Origin: Cellvibrionales bacterium UBA1854
GTDB lineage: Bacteria; Pseudomonadota; Gammaproteobacteria; Pseudomonadales; Porticoccaceae
Direction of reading: 5' to 3'
Assembly: GCA_002338445.1 (NCBI GenBank)
Contig: DDII01000061.1
Span: forward strand, 5,817-20,310
Length of the DNA stretch: 14,494 nucleotides
Shown here: positions 8,151 through 14,494 of the stretch, piece by piece
How the letters are laid out: the number at the start of each line of letters is the position of its first letter
Position numbering within the stretch: the stretch's first letter is position 1
Notes under the pieces: model-generated
Databases searched by the model: none
Told to the model about the DNA's origin: nothing
What the model saw: only the letters and a program-made list of their open reading frames with translations
Position numbers and translations under genes: made by a program

Positions 8151-9370
8151 TTTGGCAAGATTCCCTCAGTGTGAAGCTTCAACACCGCCGCACCCGCAAG
8201 CAGAAAAGCGCCCGCTCCATAAAGTTGGGTTTCATCCTCAAACACCTGATCCGGAGCCTCACCCACCTGTTGAACCCAACCTATCATGCCTGAGGGAGCT
8301 ACTGCGCGTGTAAGTGCACTCCAACCCGATAATACAGAGGATACATATGTATCTTTGTCTAACAAACCACTTGATATGCCCCAACCTAAGCCCGCGATAA
8401 AAAAGGCGGTCCCGCTAGTCTCAGGGACAGGGTAAAGATCGCCCGCCCTCAATGAGACCGGCCAAAAACCCTCCTCTGTTTGAAGGGGGAGTAATGCAGC
8501 TGCCATTGCAAGGTATAATTCAGTGTATTTTTCCAAGTCCGGATGATCGTTAGGGAGATTATCAATTATGTCAGTTAAACCTGAGAATACCCATCCATTC
8601 CCCCTGCTCCAAAAGATTTTTTCACCATTTGACTCTCTCTTTGAAAAAAAACGGCTGTCTCGAAAAAAAAGGCCACTATCTTTGTCAAAAAGATATTCAA
8701 CCGTTAGCCAAAACTCCTTATTTGCAAAATCAACATAGTCATGATTTCCTGTTACCCTGGTCAACTTAGTCCAGACGGGTGGCGACATGAACAGAGCATC
8801 GGACCAGCACCACCTTTTCAGGCATTGCTTATAGTACCCCTCATCCACACCTGGCAAATTAAAGTCAAGCGGCACGTCCGAAGGTGCCGATAATATGAAA
8901 TCAAACTGTCTTTGGGTTGGCTCAAACATCACGGGGTCTGAAAAGTAATCATAGAGTGCAAGGTAGTACTGACCTACCACATGATCGTCAGCGTGATAAA
9001 TTCTGTCTCCTAGCTTAAACTCTTGGCTTGAACCAACATCACGCAGCCAAAGAAGCTTTTCCTCGTCACCTGATTCCATGGCCCAATCTGCAAGCCCCTT
9101 GAAAAAGGTACCCTGATGCCACTCCCTTGGATTGCGAGAACGCTCTATAAATGTTCTTATATGCCCGTCAAAATCGTGCAGATGACCTAACTGCCAATCT
9201 GCTACTCGGTTCGTAATGTTTGTGATGCTCTGCTGAGTTATCGGGATCTCATAAGTCTCTGAATCGCCATCAACCTTAGAGTAAGAGCATGCGCTGATCC
9301 AGCACGAAAACAGAATAATACCGACTGTTTTTAACGGAAACCCCACCCGAAGAAGAAATTCATTGTTCAT
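8147..9370 (-). CDS. GH105-family unsaturated uronyl hydrolase lipoprotein
   Basis: 407 residues. The signal ends in lipobox ISAC with Cys28 and Ser at +2, predicting an outer-membrane lipoprotein facing the periplasm or outside. The (alpha/alpha)6-barrel signatures of GH88/GH105 are present: HQGTFFKGLADWA (85-97), HADDHVVGQ (126-134), KRWCWSDALFMSPPVW (185-200), FWSRGNGWVFSGL (253-265), ETSGTAFFIAGLGWG (317-331) and ETQLYGAGAFLLAG (380-393). Asp191 in SDALFM corresponds to the catalytic Asp of YteR-type enzymes. The family hydrates the double bond left by polysaccharide lyases and releases the unsaturated uronate. It is the first gene of the minus-strand operon, with GAGGGG five bases before the ATG and a strong promoter upstream. 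Whether the residue is GlcA- or GalA-derived cannot be told. Confidence 0.9.
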   Translation of the reverse strand: MNNEFLLRVGFPLKTVGIILFSCWISACSYSKVDGDSETYEIPITQQSITNITNRVADWQLGHLHDFDGHIRTFIERSRNPREWHQGTFFKGLADWAMESGDEEKLLWLRDVGSSQEFKLGDRIYHADDHVVGQYYLALYDYFSDPVMFEPTQRQFDFILSAPSDVPLDFNLPGVDEGYYKQCLKRWCWSDALFMSPPVWTKLTRVTGNHDYVDFANKEFWLTVEYLFDKDSGLFFRDSRFFSKRESNGEKIFWSRGNGWVFSGLTDIIDNLPNDHPDLEKYTELYLAMAAALLPLQTEEGFWPVSLRAGDLYPVPETSGTAFFIAGLGWGISSGLLDKDTYVSSVLSGWSALTRAVAPSGMIGWVQQVGEAPDQVFEDETQLYGAGAFLLAGAAVLKLHTEGILPK

Positions 9371-9371
9371 T

Positions 9372-9402
9372 TTGACCCCTCAATTATTCAATCCGTTATA
9401 CC
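9372..9402 (+). promoter_or_regulatory. Weak candidate promoter for the DUF4861-kduI unit
   Basis: TTGACC (9372-9377) is followed after 19 bases by TATACC (9397-9402) on the plus strand. It overlaps the leftward promoter and would start near 9409. The spacing is long and the -10 poor. No better rightward promoter is visible in the 95-base divergent gap, so this is only a candidate. Confidence 0.2.
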
Positions 9403-9423
9403 AGCCATGATTATTTTGGTCAA
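9395..9423 (-). promoter_or_regulatory. Sigma70-type promoter of the GH105-TRAP-kduD operon
   Basis: Read on the minus strand, -35 TTGACC (9423-9418) and -10 TATAAC (9400-9395) are 17 bases apart, with an extended -10 TGG just before. Transcription would start near 9388, leaving a leader of about 18 bases containing GAGGGG before the ATG at 9370. The same element with identical spacing lies before the TonB receptor gene. The half-sites TGACCA and TGGTAT form an imperfect dyad 13 bases apart that could also bind a regulator (inference). Confidence 0.65.
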
Positions 9424-9465
9424 ACGCATGTTGCATATCAGACATGTTTTCGTTAGTGTTTTACG

Positions 9466-10434
9466 ATGAAAATTACAGCCAAGCGTATACCAAAGTCTTT
9501 ACACTCAACCCTGTTTGTACTCATTGCGATCTTTTTTTGGGGATGTGGCAAATCGCAGAATTCTGCAATAGACACCCGCCAAAACGAGACCAAAACCATA
9601 CAAATGCAGGTGCAGGCCGACATCGGACTTCTGGCGCTTGGAGGTCAGTCAGTTGAGTACGTGGCTACGCCGCCTAAATACAAGCCCGGAGACAACCTCA
9701 TAACTTATGAGGGCCCTGGATGGGAATCTCAAATGGTCGGCTATCGACTCTACCTTGATGGTCGGAATGCGATTGACGTATTCGGCAAAAAAACCGCCGA
9801 CATGATTCTGAAACAAGTAGGGCGTGGAGATGATTACCATCAGATGCAACCCTGGGGCATGGATATTTTGAAGGTTGGCTCGTCGCTTGGTAGTGGAGGT
9901 TTTGGTGTTCATGAGAACGGTGAGGCGGTACAGATAGGCCCCGCAGCCCAATTTTCGGCACAAATTTTGAAGAATGGGCCGCAAATGTCCATAGTAGAAG
10001 TAAATCACAGGCAATCACAGAAGTGTGGTGGAGACATCACAGCCAGGTACACGATAAAGAGTAGATCGAGATTAACACGAGTCGAGGTGGATAGCCAATG
10101 TCGCTTACCTTTGGTGGCGGGCCTGGTCAAGCACCCTGACACAAAAAAGATTTTTCAACTCAAAAAACGGGCTGATTGGAGTTACATCGCAAGATATGGG
10201 GGTCAAAGTCTTGTGCCAGATAATCTCGGGCTCGCGATATTTTTTAGATCCGAAGATATTGTATCTTTGGGGGAAGATCCAGATGACGATTACATCATCT
10301 TTAAGAATGACCGCAACCCTGAATACTTTCTTGCCGCCACCTGGGAACAAGAGCCAGCTGGAATCCGAAACAACAGCGATTTTCTCATCTGGCTTACTGA
10401 CACTTTGGTAGAGCTTAACACCACATCACCATAA
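9466..10434 (+). CDS. DUF4861-family lipoprotein, unknown function
   Basis: 322 residues. A hydrophobic signal (about 12-26) ends at Cys27 in FWGC, a loose lipobox, so a lipid anchor is likely but not certain; Gly at +2 would fit outer-membrane sorting. The body matches the DUF4861 (PF16153) pattern as I recall it: YRLYLDGRNAIDVFGKK at 93-109, then GDDYHQMQPWGMDILKVG at 121-138 and LGSGGFGV at 141-148. Asp122, Asp123, His125, Trp130 and Asp133 are candidate functional residues. Such proteins recur in uronic-acid polysaccharide loci, but I know of no established reaction. kduI follows after 19 bases, implying co-transcription. The ATG lacks a clear ribosome site, yet no alternative in-frame start exists nearby. 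A role in handling unsaturated or acidic sugars is inference. Confidence 0.75.
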   Translation: MKITAKRIPKSLHSTLFVLIAIFFWGCGKSQNSAIDTRQNETKTIQMQVQADIGLLALGGQSVEYVATPPKYKPGDNLITYEGPGWESQMVGYRLYLDGRNAIDVFGKKTADMILKQVGRGDDYHQMQPWGMDILKVGSSLGSGGFGVHENGEAVQIGPAAQFSAQILKNGPQMSIVEVNHRQSQKCGGDITARYTIKSRSRLTRVEVDSQCRLPLVAGLVKHPDTKKIFQLKKRADWSYIARYGGQSLVPDNLGLAIFFRSEDIVSLGEDPDDDYIIFKNDRNPEYFLAATWEQEPAGIRNNSDFLIWLTDTLVELNTTSP

Positions 10435-10453
10435 CACCTTACAGGATTACATA

Positions 10454-11284
10454 ATGAAAATACGCCACACTGCCGATATTGTCCGTTACAAGACGATGAC
10501 AAATATGGAACTCTCAGACTCCTTTACCATCCGTGATTTATTTTTGCGAGGCTGTATTTCCTCTGTCTACTCGGACATTGATCGAGGCATAATTGGATCT
10601 GCGGTACCTGATAGCTCCGATCTTTTGCTAGAGACATCAGATGCCATAAGGTCAGACTTTTTTGCAGAGCGGCGTGAGATTGGCGTTATTAATATCGGTG
10701 GGAGCGGGCAGATTAAGGTAGATGAGAAGCTGTTTAGGCTTGAGAAGCTAGACAGTCTCTATATTGGCCGAGGATCAAAAGATATTGCCTTCAGTAGCAC
10801 CGATCCGAGTCAGCCTGCGAAATTTTATTTTGTAAGCTATCCTGCTCACAAAAGCTATCCCACGACTCATATCAAGCAGAAAAACGTGCCCAGAAAAGAG
10901 ATGGGTGAGCAAAGTAGAAGCAACAAGCGCGTTATCTTTCAGTCAATCCATCCAGATAGAGTAACTACTTGCCAGCTCTTAATGGGTTTTACGATGCTCG
11001 ATGTTGGAAGTGTTTGGAACACCTTCCCACCACATACGCATCTCAGACGATCTGAATTCTACCTTTACTTCGACCTCGCAGAAGACTCTAGGATTTTCCA
11101 CTTTATGGGTGAAGAGGATTCTGTAAAAACTTTGATACTAAAAAATCAAGATGTAGCTCTTTCCCCAAGTTGGTCGATGCACTGCGGCGCGGGTACCAGT
11201 GCCTACAGTTTTATTTGGGCGATGGGTGGGGAAAACCAGGACTTCGACGATATGGATTTTATAGAATCTCAAGATCTTGCGTAA
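10454..11284 (+). CDS. kduI: 5-keto-4-deoxyuronate isomerase (KduI)
   Basis: 276 residues, close to the 278 of E. coli KduI and alike along the whole length. Examples are FFAERREIGVINIGGSG (69-85), PAKFYFVSYPAHKSYPT (121-137), TCQLLMGFT, WNTFPPHTH (188-196) and SPSWSMHCGAGTSAYSFIW (237-255). The zinc ligands correspond exactly to the E. coli set: His194, His196, Glu201 and His243. The cupin enzyme converts 5-keto-4-deoxyuronate, the open form of lyase-derived unsaturated uronate, into 2,5-diketo-3-deoxygluconate, the KduD substrate, in the cytoplasm. The ATG has AGGA seven bases upstream. It follows the DUF4861 gene closely and is split from kduD, which lies in the divergent operon. No clear terminator follows before the receptor promoter. 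Confidence 0.95.
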   Translation: MKIRHTADIVRYKTMTNMELSDSFTIRDLFLRGCISSVYSDIDRGIIGSAVPDSSDLLLETSDAIRSDFFAERREIGVINIGGSGQIKVDEKLFRLEKLDSLYIGRGSKDIAFSSTDPSQPAKFYFVSYPAHKSYPTTHIKQKNVPRKEMGEQSRSNKRVIFQSIHPDRVTTCQLLMGFTMLDVGSVWNTFPPHTHLRRSEFYLYFDLAEDSRIFHFMGEEDSVKTLILKNQDVALSPSWSMHCGAGTSAYSFIWAMGGENQDFDDMDFIESQDLA

Positions 11285-11430
11285 ATTATCAAGTAATTAA
11301 TAGGCAGGAAGATTTTCAAGCACCAGATGGGACAATAGTATATTTTGCGTAAAAATAGCGGCTTTTTTTAACTTGGCGATGTGTTGATTGTCCTCACGAG
11401 TGGCTGTATCATTCTCAAAATTGGGTTTAT

Positions 11431-11459
11431 CTGACCAATTTAAATATGCATGGTATAAC
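11431..11459 (+). promoter_or_regulatory. Sigma70-type promoter of the TonB receptor gene
   Basis: -35 CTGACC (11431-11436) and -10 TATAAC (11454-11459) are 17 bases apart, with TGG before the -10. Transcription would start near 11466, so the ATG at 11486 has a leader of about 20 bases and the ATG at 11465 would be excluded. The core TGACCAA-N12-TGGTATAAC is shared exactly with the promoter of the GH105 operon. Confidence 0.6.
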
Positions 11460-11485
11460 TAGAAATGATCGAGGGGGTTCGCCGT

Positions 11486-14398
11486 ATGGCTAAATTATTT
11501 AGCAATATTTTGTATTACATAAGCTTAACTTTTTTTGCTTGTCAAATCGTGGCACAGGAAACCTCAGCCTCCAGTGCGTCCGAGGTTGAAGAAATTATTG
11601 TTACTGGAGAGATACAGCGTGGTGCTCTCAGATCGTTAGAGGTTAAAAGAAATAACACGGTGATCTCTGACGCACTTTTCGGTGCGGAGATTGGTGCACT
11701 TCCAGACTTATCCATAGCCGAGTCAATGACAAGAATCACTGGAGTGGCCTCAGACAGGTATAAGGGTGGAGCTTCAGAGATGTCCATCAGAGGGATGGGT
11801 AACTTTCTTGCATACTCAACATTTAACGGCCGAGAGATAAGCTCGGGTAGTGACGGCAGACAGGTCAATCTTTATATGTTTCCCTCTGAACTAGTTGGCG
11901 GCACTATTGTATACAAAGCGCAACAGGCAAGTTTCACTGAGGGAGGAATTGCCGGAACGATAGAACTCAAGGGTCTAAAGCCGATAGATTATGGTAAACG
12001 CCGACTACAGGTACAGAGCCTTTTCGGTTACAGCGAATATGAATCACGAGTTGATGATGGCGAGAGTGTAAATACCCGCTACACCGCATCATTTGTTGAC
12101 AACTGGGAAACTGATACCGGCAGATTTGGAATTGCTATTGGTGGTCAGCTCAGAGACGATACATCACCTGAGGAGGTATTCGTTACTAGCAGCAGCTACC
12201 GGCCTTGCATAACCCAATATGCAGAAGGTAGCGATGGGCCTGGATATTATGATAGCGGAAATTGCGAGATGTATGCGCCAGCCTATACAGACGCAGCTGG
12301 TCAGGAATTTCCTGCAGCAGTAAGGTATACGTTAACCGGTGCAGCTGAAGTGGCGGCTCTCGGTGTGCCCTTCTACCTCGTGTCAAATCAGTACATCTGG
12401 CGAGCCATGAAAACCGACACGGATCGTGATTCGTTTTATACAACCTTGCAATGGCAAAATGACCAACTTGATGTGAGCATAGATTATCAATTTTCTGATC
12501 GATATGATTCAGAGGAAAGGGCTAACCTCGTTCTTGCAGATGGCAGGCGCAAAATAACTCCTCTTATGATCGCTGATAATGGAGCGCTCATGAATTGGAC
12601 GGGAGAATCAAGAATTGAAAATCAGACGGTGTTCAGGACTCAGGATGAAACATTTGAAAGTTTTGGCCTCAGCTTCTCTTGGTCAAATGAGACGTTTACA
12701 TTTGATGGCGATGTTTCCTATAACAAATCCGATAGATACCGAGATGAATACGATATGCGCATCCGAAGGAATAGCCGTGTTTACTACGAAGCAGACCGAA
12801 GAGACACAAACGTGCCAAATTGGGTGATCAGAGAGGATCAAGCTGCCAATCTTGACCTAATGGATCACAGCATATATGACAACGGCGCCAGAGCTCGGAG
12901 GCGTGTTGAGATTCACGAAGATTATATTCATGCGGCCAAATTTGACCTCGACTATGCTATTGATGGAGACTTTCTCACTAACATAAAGACAGGTATCAGG
13001 ATCTCCACCCATACCAAGATGGGGGATGATGGGATTGACTGTGAAACCGGAAAATCCAGTGATAACTGCTCGGACTTCGCACTTGTTAGCGGCAACTACG
13101 CCAGTGAAGCAGCTATCGCAGCTAGGAGAGATTCTTTTATTGTGGAAGACTTTTTCGACGGCGCGAGCACAGATTTTGCACTCACCGAGTGGGCTACATG
13201 GGACGCGCTTCCACTATACAGTGCACTGACTGGAAGTCTGGATGCTGGGTTATTTGATGCTGGAGCTAGTTCAATGTCAACCCATGACACAGACGTTACT
13301 GAGGATATCACTGCAATCTATGCACAGGGCGACTTCTCAACTGAGCTTTTCGGACTTCCGGCGTCGGGCAATTTTGGTCTTAGGGTGGTACAAACGGATA
13401 TAGAATCGACGGGAATTAGATCAGGATTTTCTATAACAGATAATACTGAAGACGACTTCCAGACTGTTTCGGTTGTCGGAGGGAGTTTTGGTGGTGTGGA
13501 GACTAATAGTTTCACAAATGTACTTCCAAGCGTGAATATAACCTTTGAGCTAGACGAAGAAAAGCTACTTAGGTTTGCTGCTTACAAGGCAATAGCTCGT
13601 CCAGATGTTCGGCAGATGACCGCTGCACTATCCTTGAGCGAGGATAGCCAGTTTGATTCGAACGAGGACACAATCGGGCAACTTATTAGCGCCGCCGGCA
13701 ATCCATTCCTTGAGCCATTAGAGGCTACAAATCTCGATATCTCTTGGGAGTGGTACGTGAGTGATACGTCATTCATGTCGATAGCCGCATACTGGAAAGA
13801 GCTGAAGACTGGCACTGCATCAACTACCGAACAACTATCGATTGATGTTGATGGCACGCCCTCCATGGTATCTGTCATACGAAATGGTAATTCTGATGAG
13901 TCAAGCAACATTTCAGGTATAGAGTTCACCGGAAGACATACCTTCTCTTTAGCACCTGCGCCTTTTGATAAGCTAGGAATCGAAGCAGGATTTAATATTG
14001 CAGACTCTGACTATGAGACACCAGACCCCTCGGCCGTCGGGGGATCCGCCTACCCAATGGCAAATTTCGTAGATCCCGCAAACCTTGTCGGTTTTTCCGA
14101 GGACTCAATGCATGCCATGTTGTTTTGGGAGACTAAGGATATAAGCCTTAGACTTTCCTATTATGAGCGCTCAGAATATTTTAAAGACTTTAGGCAAGGT
14201 CCACTTCGATACGCTGGGGATCAGGGGTTTCTCAATTTTTCAGCATCCTATGATTTGAACAAGAATTGGGAACTTCGCTTCCAAGGCTTGAACTTATTAG
14301 ATGAGCCTAATGTCATGAGCCGGCCACTCCGTAATCAAGTTGCTCAATCTGATTATAGTGGAGCGAGGTACTTTGTTGGCGTTCGAGGTAGATTCTAA
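11486..14398 (+). CDS. TonB-dependent outer-membrane receptor (SusD-less glycan type)
   Basis: 970 residues. The start at 11486 is chosen because GAGGGGG lies 8 bases upstream and an N-terminal signal peptide follows directly (cleavage near IVA/QE, residue 23). An upstream ATG at 11465 would put two Arg before the signal and sits at the predicted transcription start. TonB box EEIIVTG is at 35-41. The plug domain is about 48-163, with LPDLSIAESMTRITGV and SIRGMG (100-105). A long 22-strand-type barrel follows, ending in the typical aromatic terminus RGRF. It resembles the large proteobacterial TonB-receptor group used for glycans (TIGR01782-like). It probably takes up uronic-acid oligosaccharides using the proton-motive force. 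Cysteine pairs at 241/260 and 519/528 likely close surface loops. No SusD-like partner is present. Confidence 0.92.
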   Translation: MAKLFSNILYYISLTFFACQIVAQETSASSASEVEEIIVTGEIQRGALRSLEVKRNNTVISDALFGAEIGALPDLSIAESMTRITGVASDRYKGGASEMSIRGMGNFLAYSTFNGREISSGSDGRQVNLYMFPSELVGGTIVYKAQQASFTEGGIAGTIELKGLKPIDYGKRRLQVQSLFGYSEYESRVDDGESVNTRYTASFVDNWETDTGRFGIAIGGQLRDDTSPEEVFVTSSSYRPCITQYAEGSDGPGYYDSGNCEMYAPAYTDAAGQEFPAAVRYTLTGAAEVAALGVPFYLVSNQYIWRAMKTDTDRDSFYTTLQWQNDQLDVSIDYQFSDRYDSEERANLVLADGRRKITPLMIADNGALMNWTGESRIENQTVFRTQDETFESFGLSFSWSNETFTFDGDVSYNKSDRYRDEYDMRIRRNSRVYYEADRRDTNVPNWVIREDQAANLDLMDHSIYDNGARARRRVEIHEDYIHAAKFDLDYAIDGDFLTNIKTGIRISTHTKMGDDGIDCETGKSSDNCSDFALVSGNYASEAAIAARRDSFIVEDFFDGASTDFALTEWATWDALPLYSALTGSLDAGLFDAGASSMSTHDTDVTEDITAIYAQGDFSTELFGLPASGNFGLRVVQTDIESTGIRSGFSITDNTEDDFQTVSVVGGSFGGVETNSFTNVLPSVNITFELDEEKLLRFAAYKAIARPDVRQMTAALSLSEDSQFDSNEDTIGQLISAAGNPFLEPLEATNLDISWEWYVSDTSFMSIAAYWKELKTGTASTTEQLSIDVDGTPSMVSVIRNGNSDESSNISGIEFTGRHTFSLAPAPFDKLGIEAGFNIADSDYETPDPSAVGGSAYPMANFVDPANLVGFSEDSMHAMLFWETKDISLRLSYYERSEYFKDFRQGPLRYAGDQGFLNFSASYDLNKNWELRFQGLNLLDEPNVMSRPLRNQVAQSDYSGARYFVGVRGRF

Positions 14399-14409
14399 GA
14401 GACTGATCG

Positions 14410-14440
14410 GGGGGTGATTTGTGTATAGCCAATCGCCCCC
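14410..14440 (+). terminator. Hairpin after the TonB receptor gene
   Basis: GGGGGTGATT (14410-14419) can pair with AATCGCCCCC (14431-14440), a 10-bp stem with one T-G wobble and an 11-base loop, beginning 12 bases after the stop codon. No T-run follows, so it is not a canonical intrinsic terminator. It may stabilise the mRNA end or assist Rho-type termination. The remaining bases to the window end show no gene. Confidence 0.4.
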
Positions 14441-14494
14441 TGCTCCTCTGTCAACCTAATATCATTAACACCGGTTATATTGAGCTGGCGATGC

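Noticed and set aside
9427..9446. Inverted repeat CATGT-N10-ACATG in the divergent region as an operator
   Set aside because: Five-base arms are expected by chance at this length, and the repeat is not seen at the receptor promoter. It is worth revisiting only if found elsewhere in the genome.
9649..10018. Open frames antisense to the DUF4861 gene
   Set aside because: They are overlapping shadows of a well-supported coding gene, with no export signal, recognisable domain or ribosome site.
11363..11369. T-run after kduI that could be part of an intrinsic terminator
   Set aside because: No GC-rich stem precedes it; the only complementarity (AGC/GCT) leaves a one-base loop, and the A/T-only pairing is too weak.
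11465..11485. Upstream ATG of the receptor gene as the true start
   Set aside because: It has no ribosome site, lies at the predicted transcription start, and precedes a GAGGGGG site correctly placed for the ATG at 11486.
1..14494. Alginate utilisation as the primary assignment
   Set aside because: The only alginate hint is the superfamily of the truncated lyase. GH105, GH2 and KduI/KduD fit other uronic-acid polymers better.

Overview
The window looks like a uronic-acid polysaccharide utilisation locus from a Gram-negative bacterium, most likely a marine gammaproteobacterium. The evidence is a SusD-less TonB-dependent receptor, a DctPQM-type TRAP transporter, lipoprotein signals on several enzymes, and KduI/KduD proteins close to the enterobacterial ones. 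Taxonomy is inference. No RNA gene, mobile element, CRISPR array or integration site was seen, and every gene is intact except the one cut by the left edge.

Left part (1-9370, minus strand): one long gene series, read right to left. It encodes a GH105-type unsaturated uronyl hydrolase lipoprotein, a TRAP binding protein (DctP), the small TRAP membrane subunit (DctQ, TTG start), the large TRAP subunit (DctM), KduD, a GH2 glycosidase lipoprotein, an exported pectate-lyase-like beta-helix protein, and an exported alginate_lyase-superfamily (PL38-like) protein that runs off the window. Most junctions overlap or abut. The exception is the gap between kduD and GH2, which may hold an internal promoter.

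Right part (9466-14398, plus strand): a DUF4861-family lipoprotein gene followed 19 bases later by kduI, then a separate TonB-dependent receptor gene with its own promoter. A stable hairpin follows the receptor.

Inferred joint function: the receptor imports oligo- or polysaccharide across the outer membrane. The lyase-like proteins, GH2, GH105 and perhaps the DUF4861 protein trim it in the periplasm or on the outer membrane. The TRAP system carries the freed unsaturated mono-uronate inward. KduI and KduD then convert it to 2-keto-3-deoxygluconate. The following steps (KDG kinase and aldolase), a regulator and any sulfatase are not in the window. KduI plus GH105 points to unsaturated glucuronate or galacturonate (glucuronan-, pectin- or other GlcA-glycan-like) rather than pure alginate. 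The exact polymer cannot be read from the sequence.

The most notable non-coding signal is a near-duplicate promoter. TGACCAA-N12-TGGTATAAC occurs both before the GH105 operon and before the receptor gene, with identical spacing, and suggests co-regulation.
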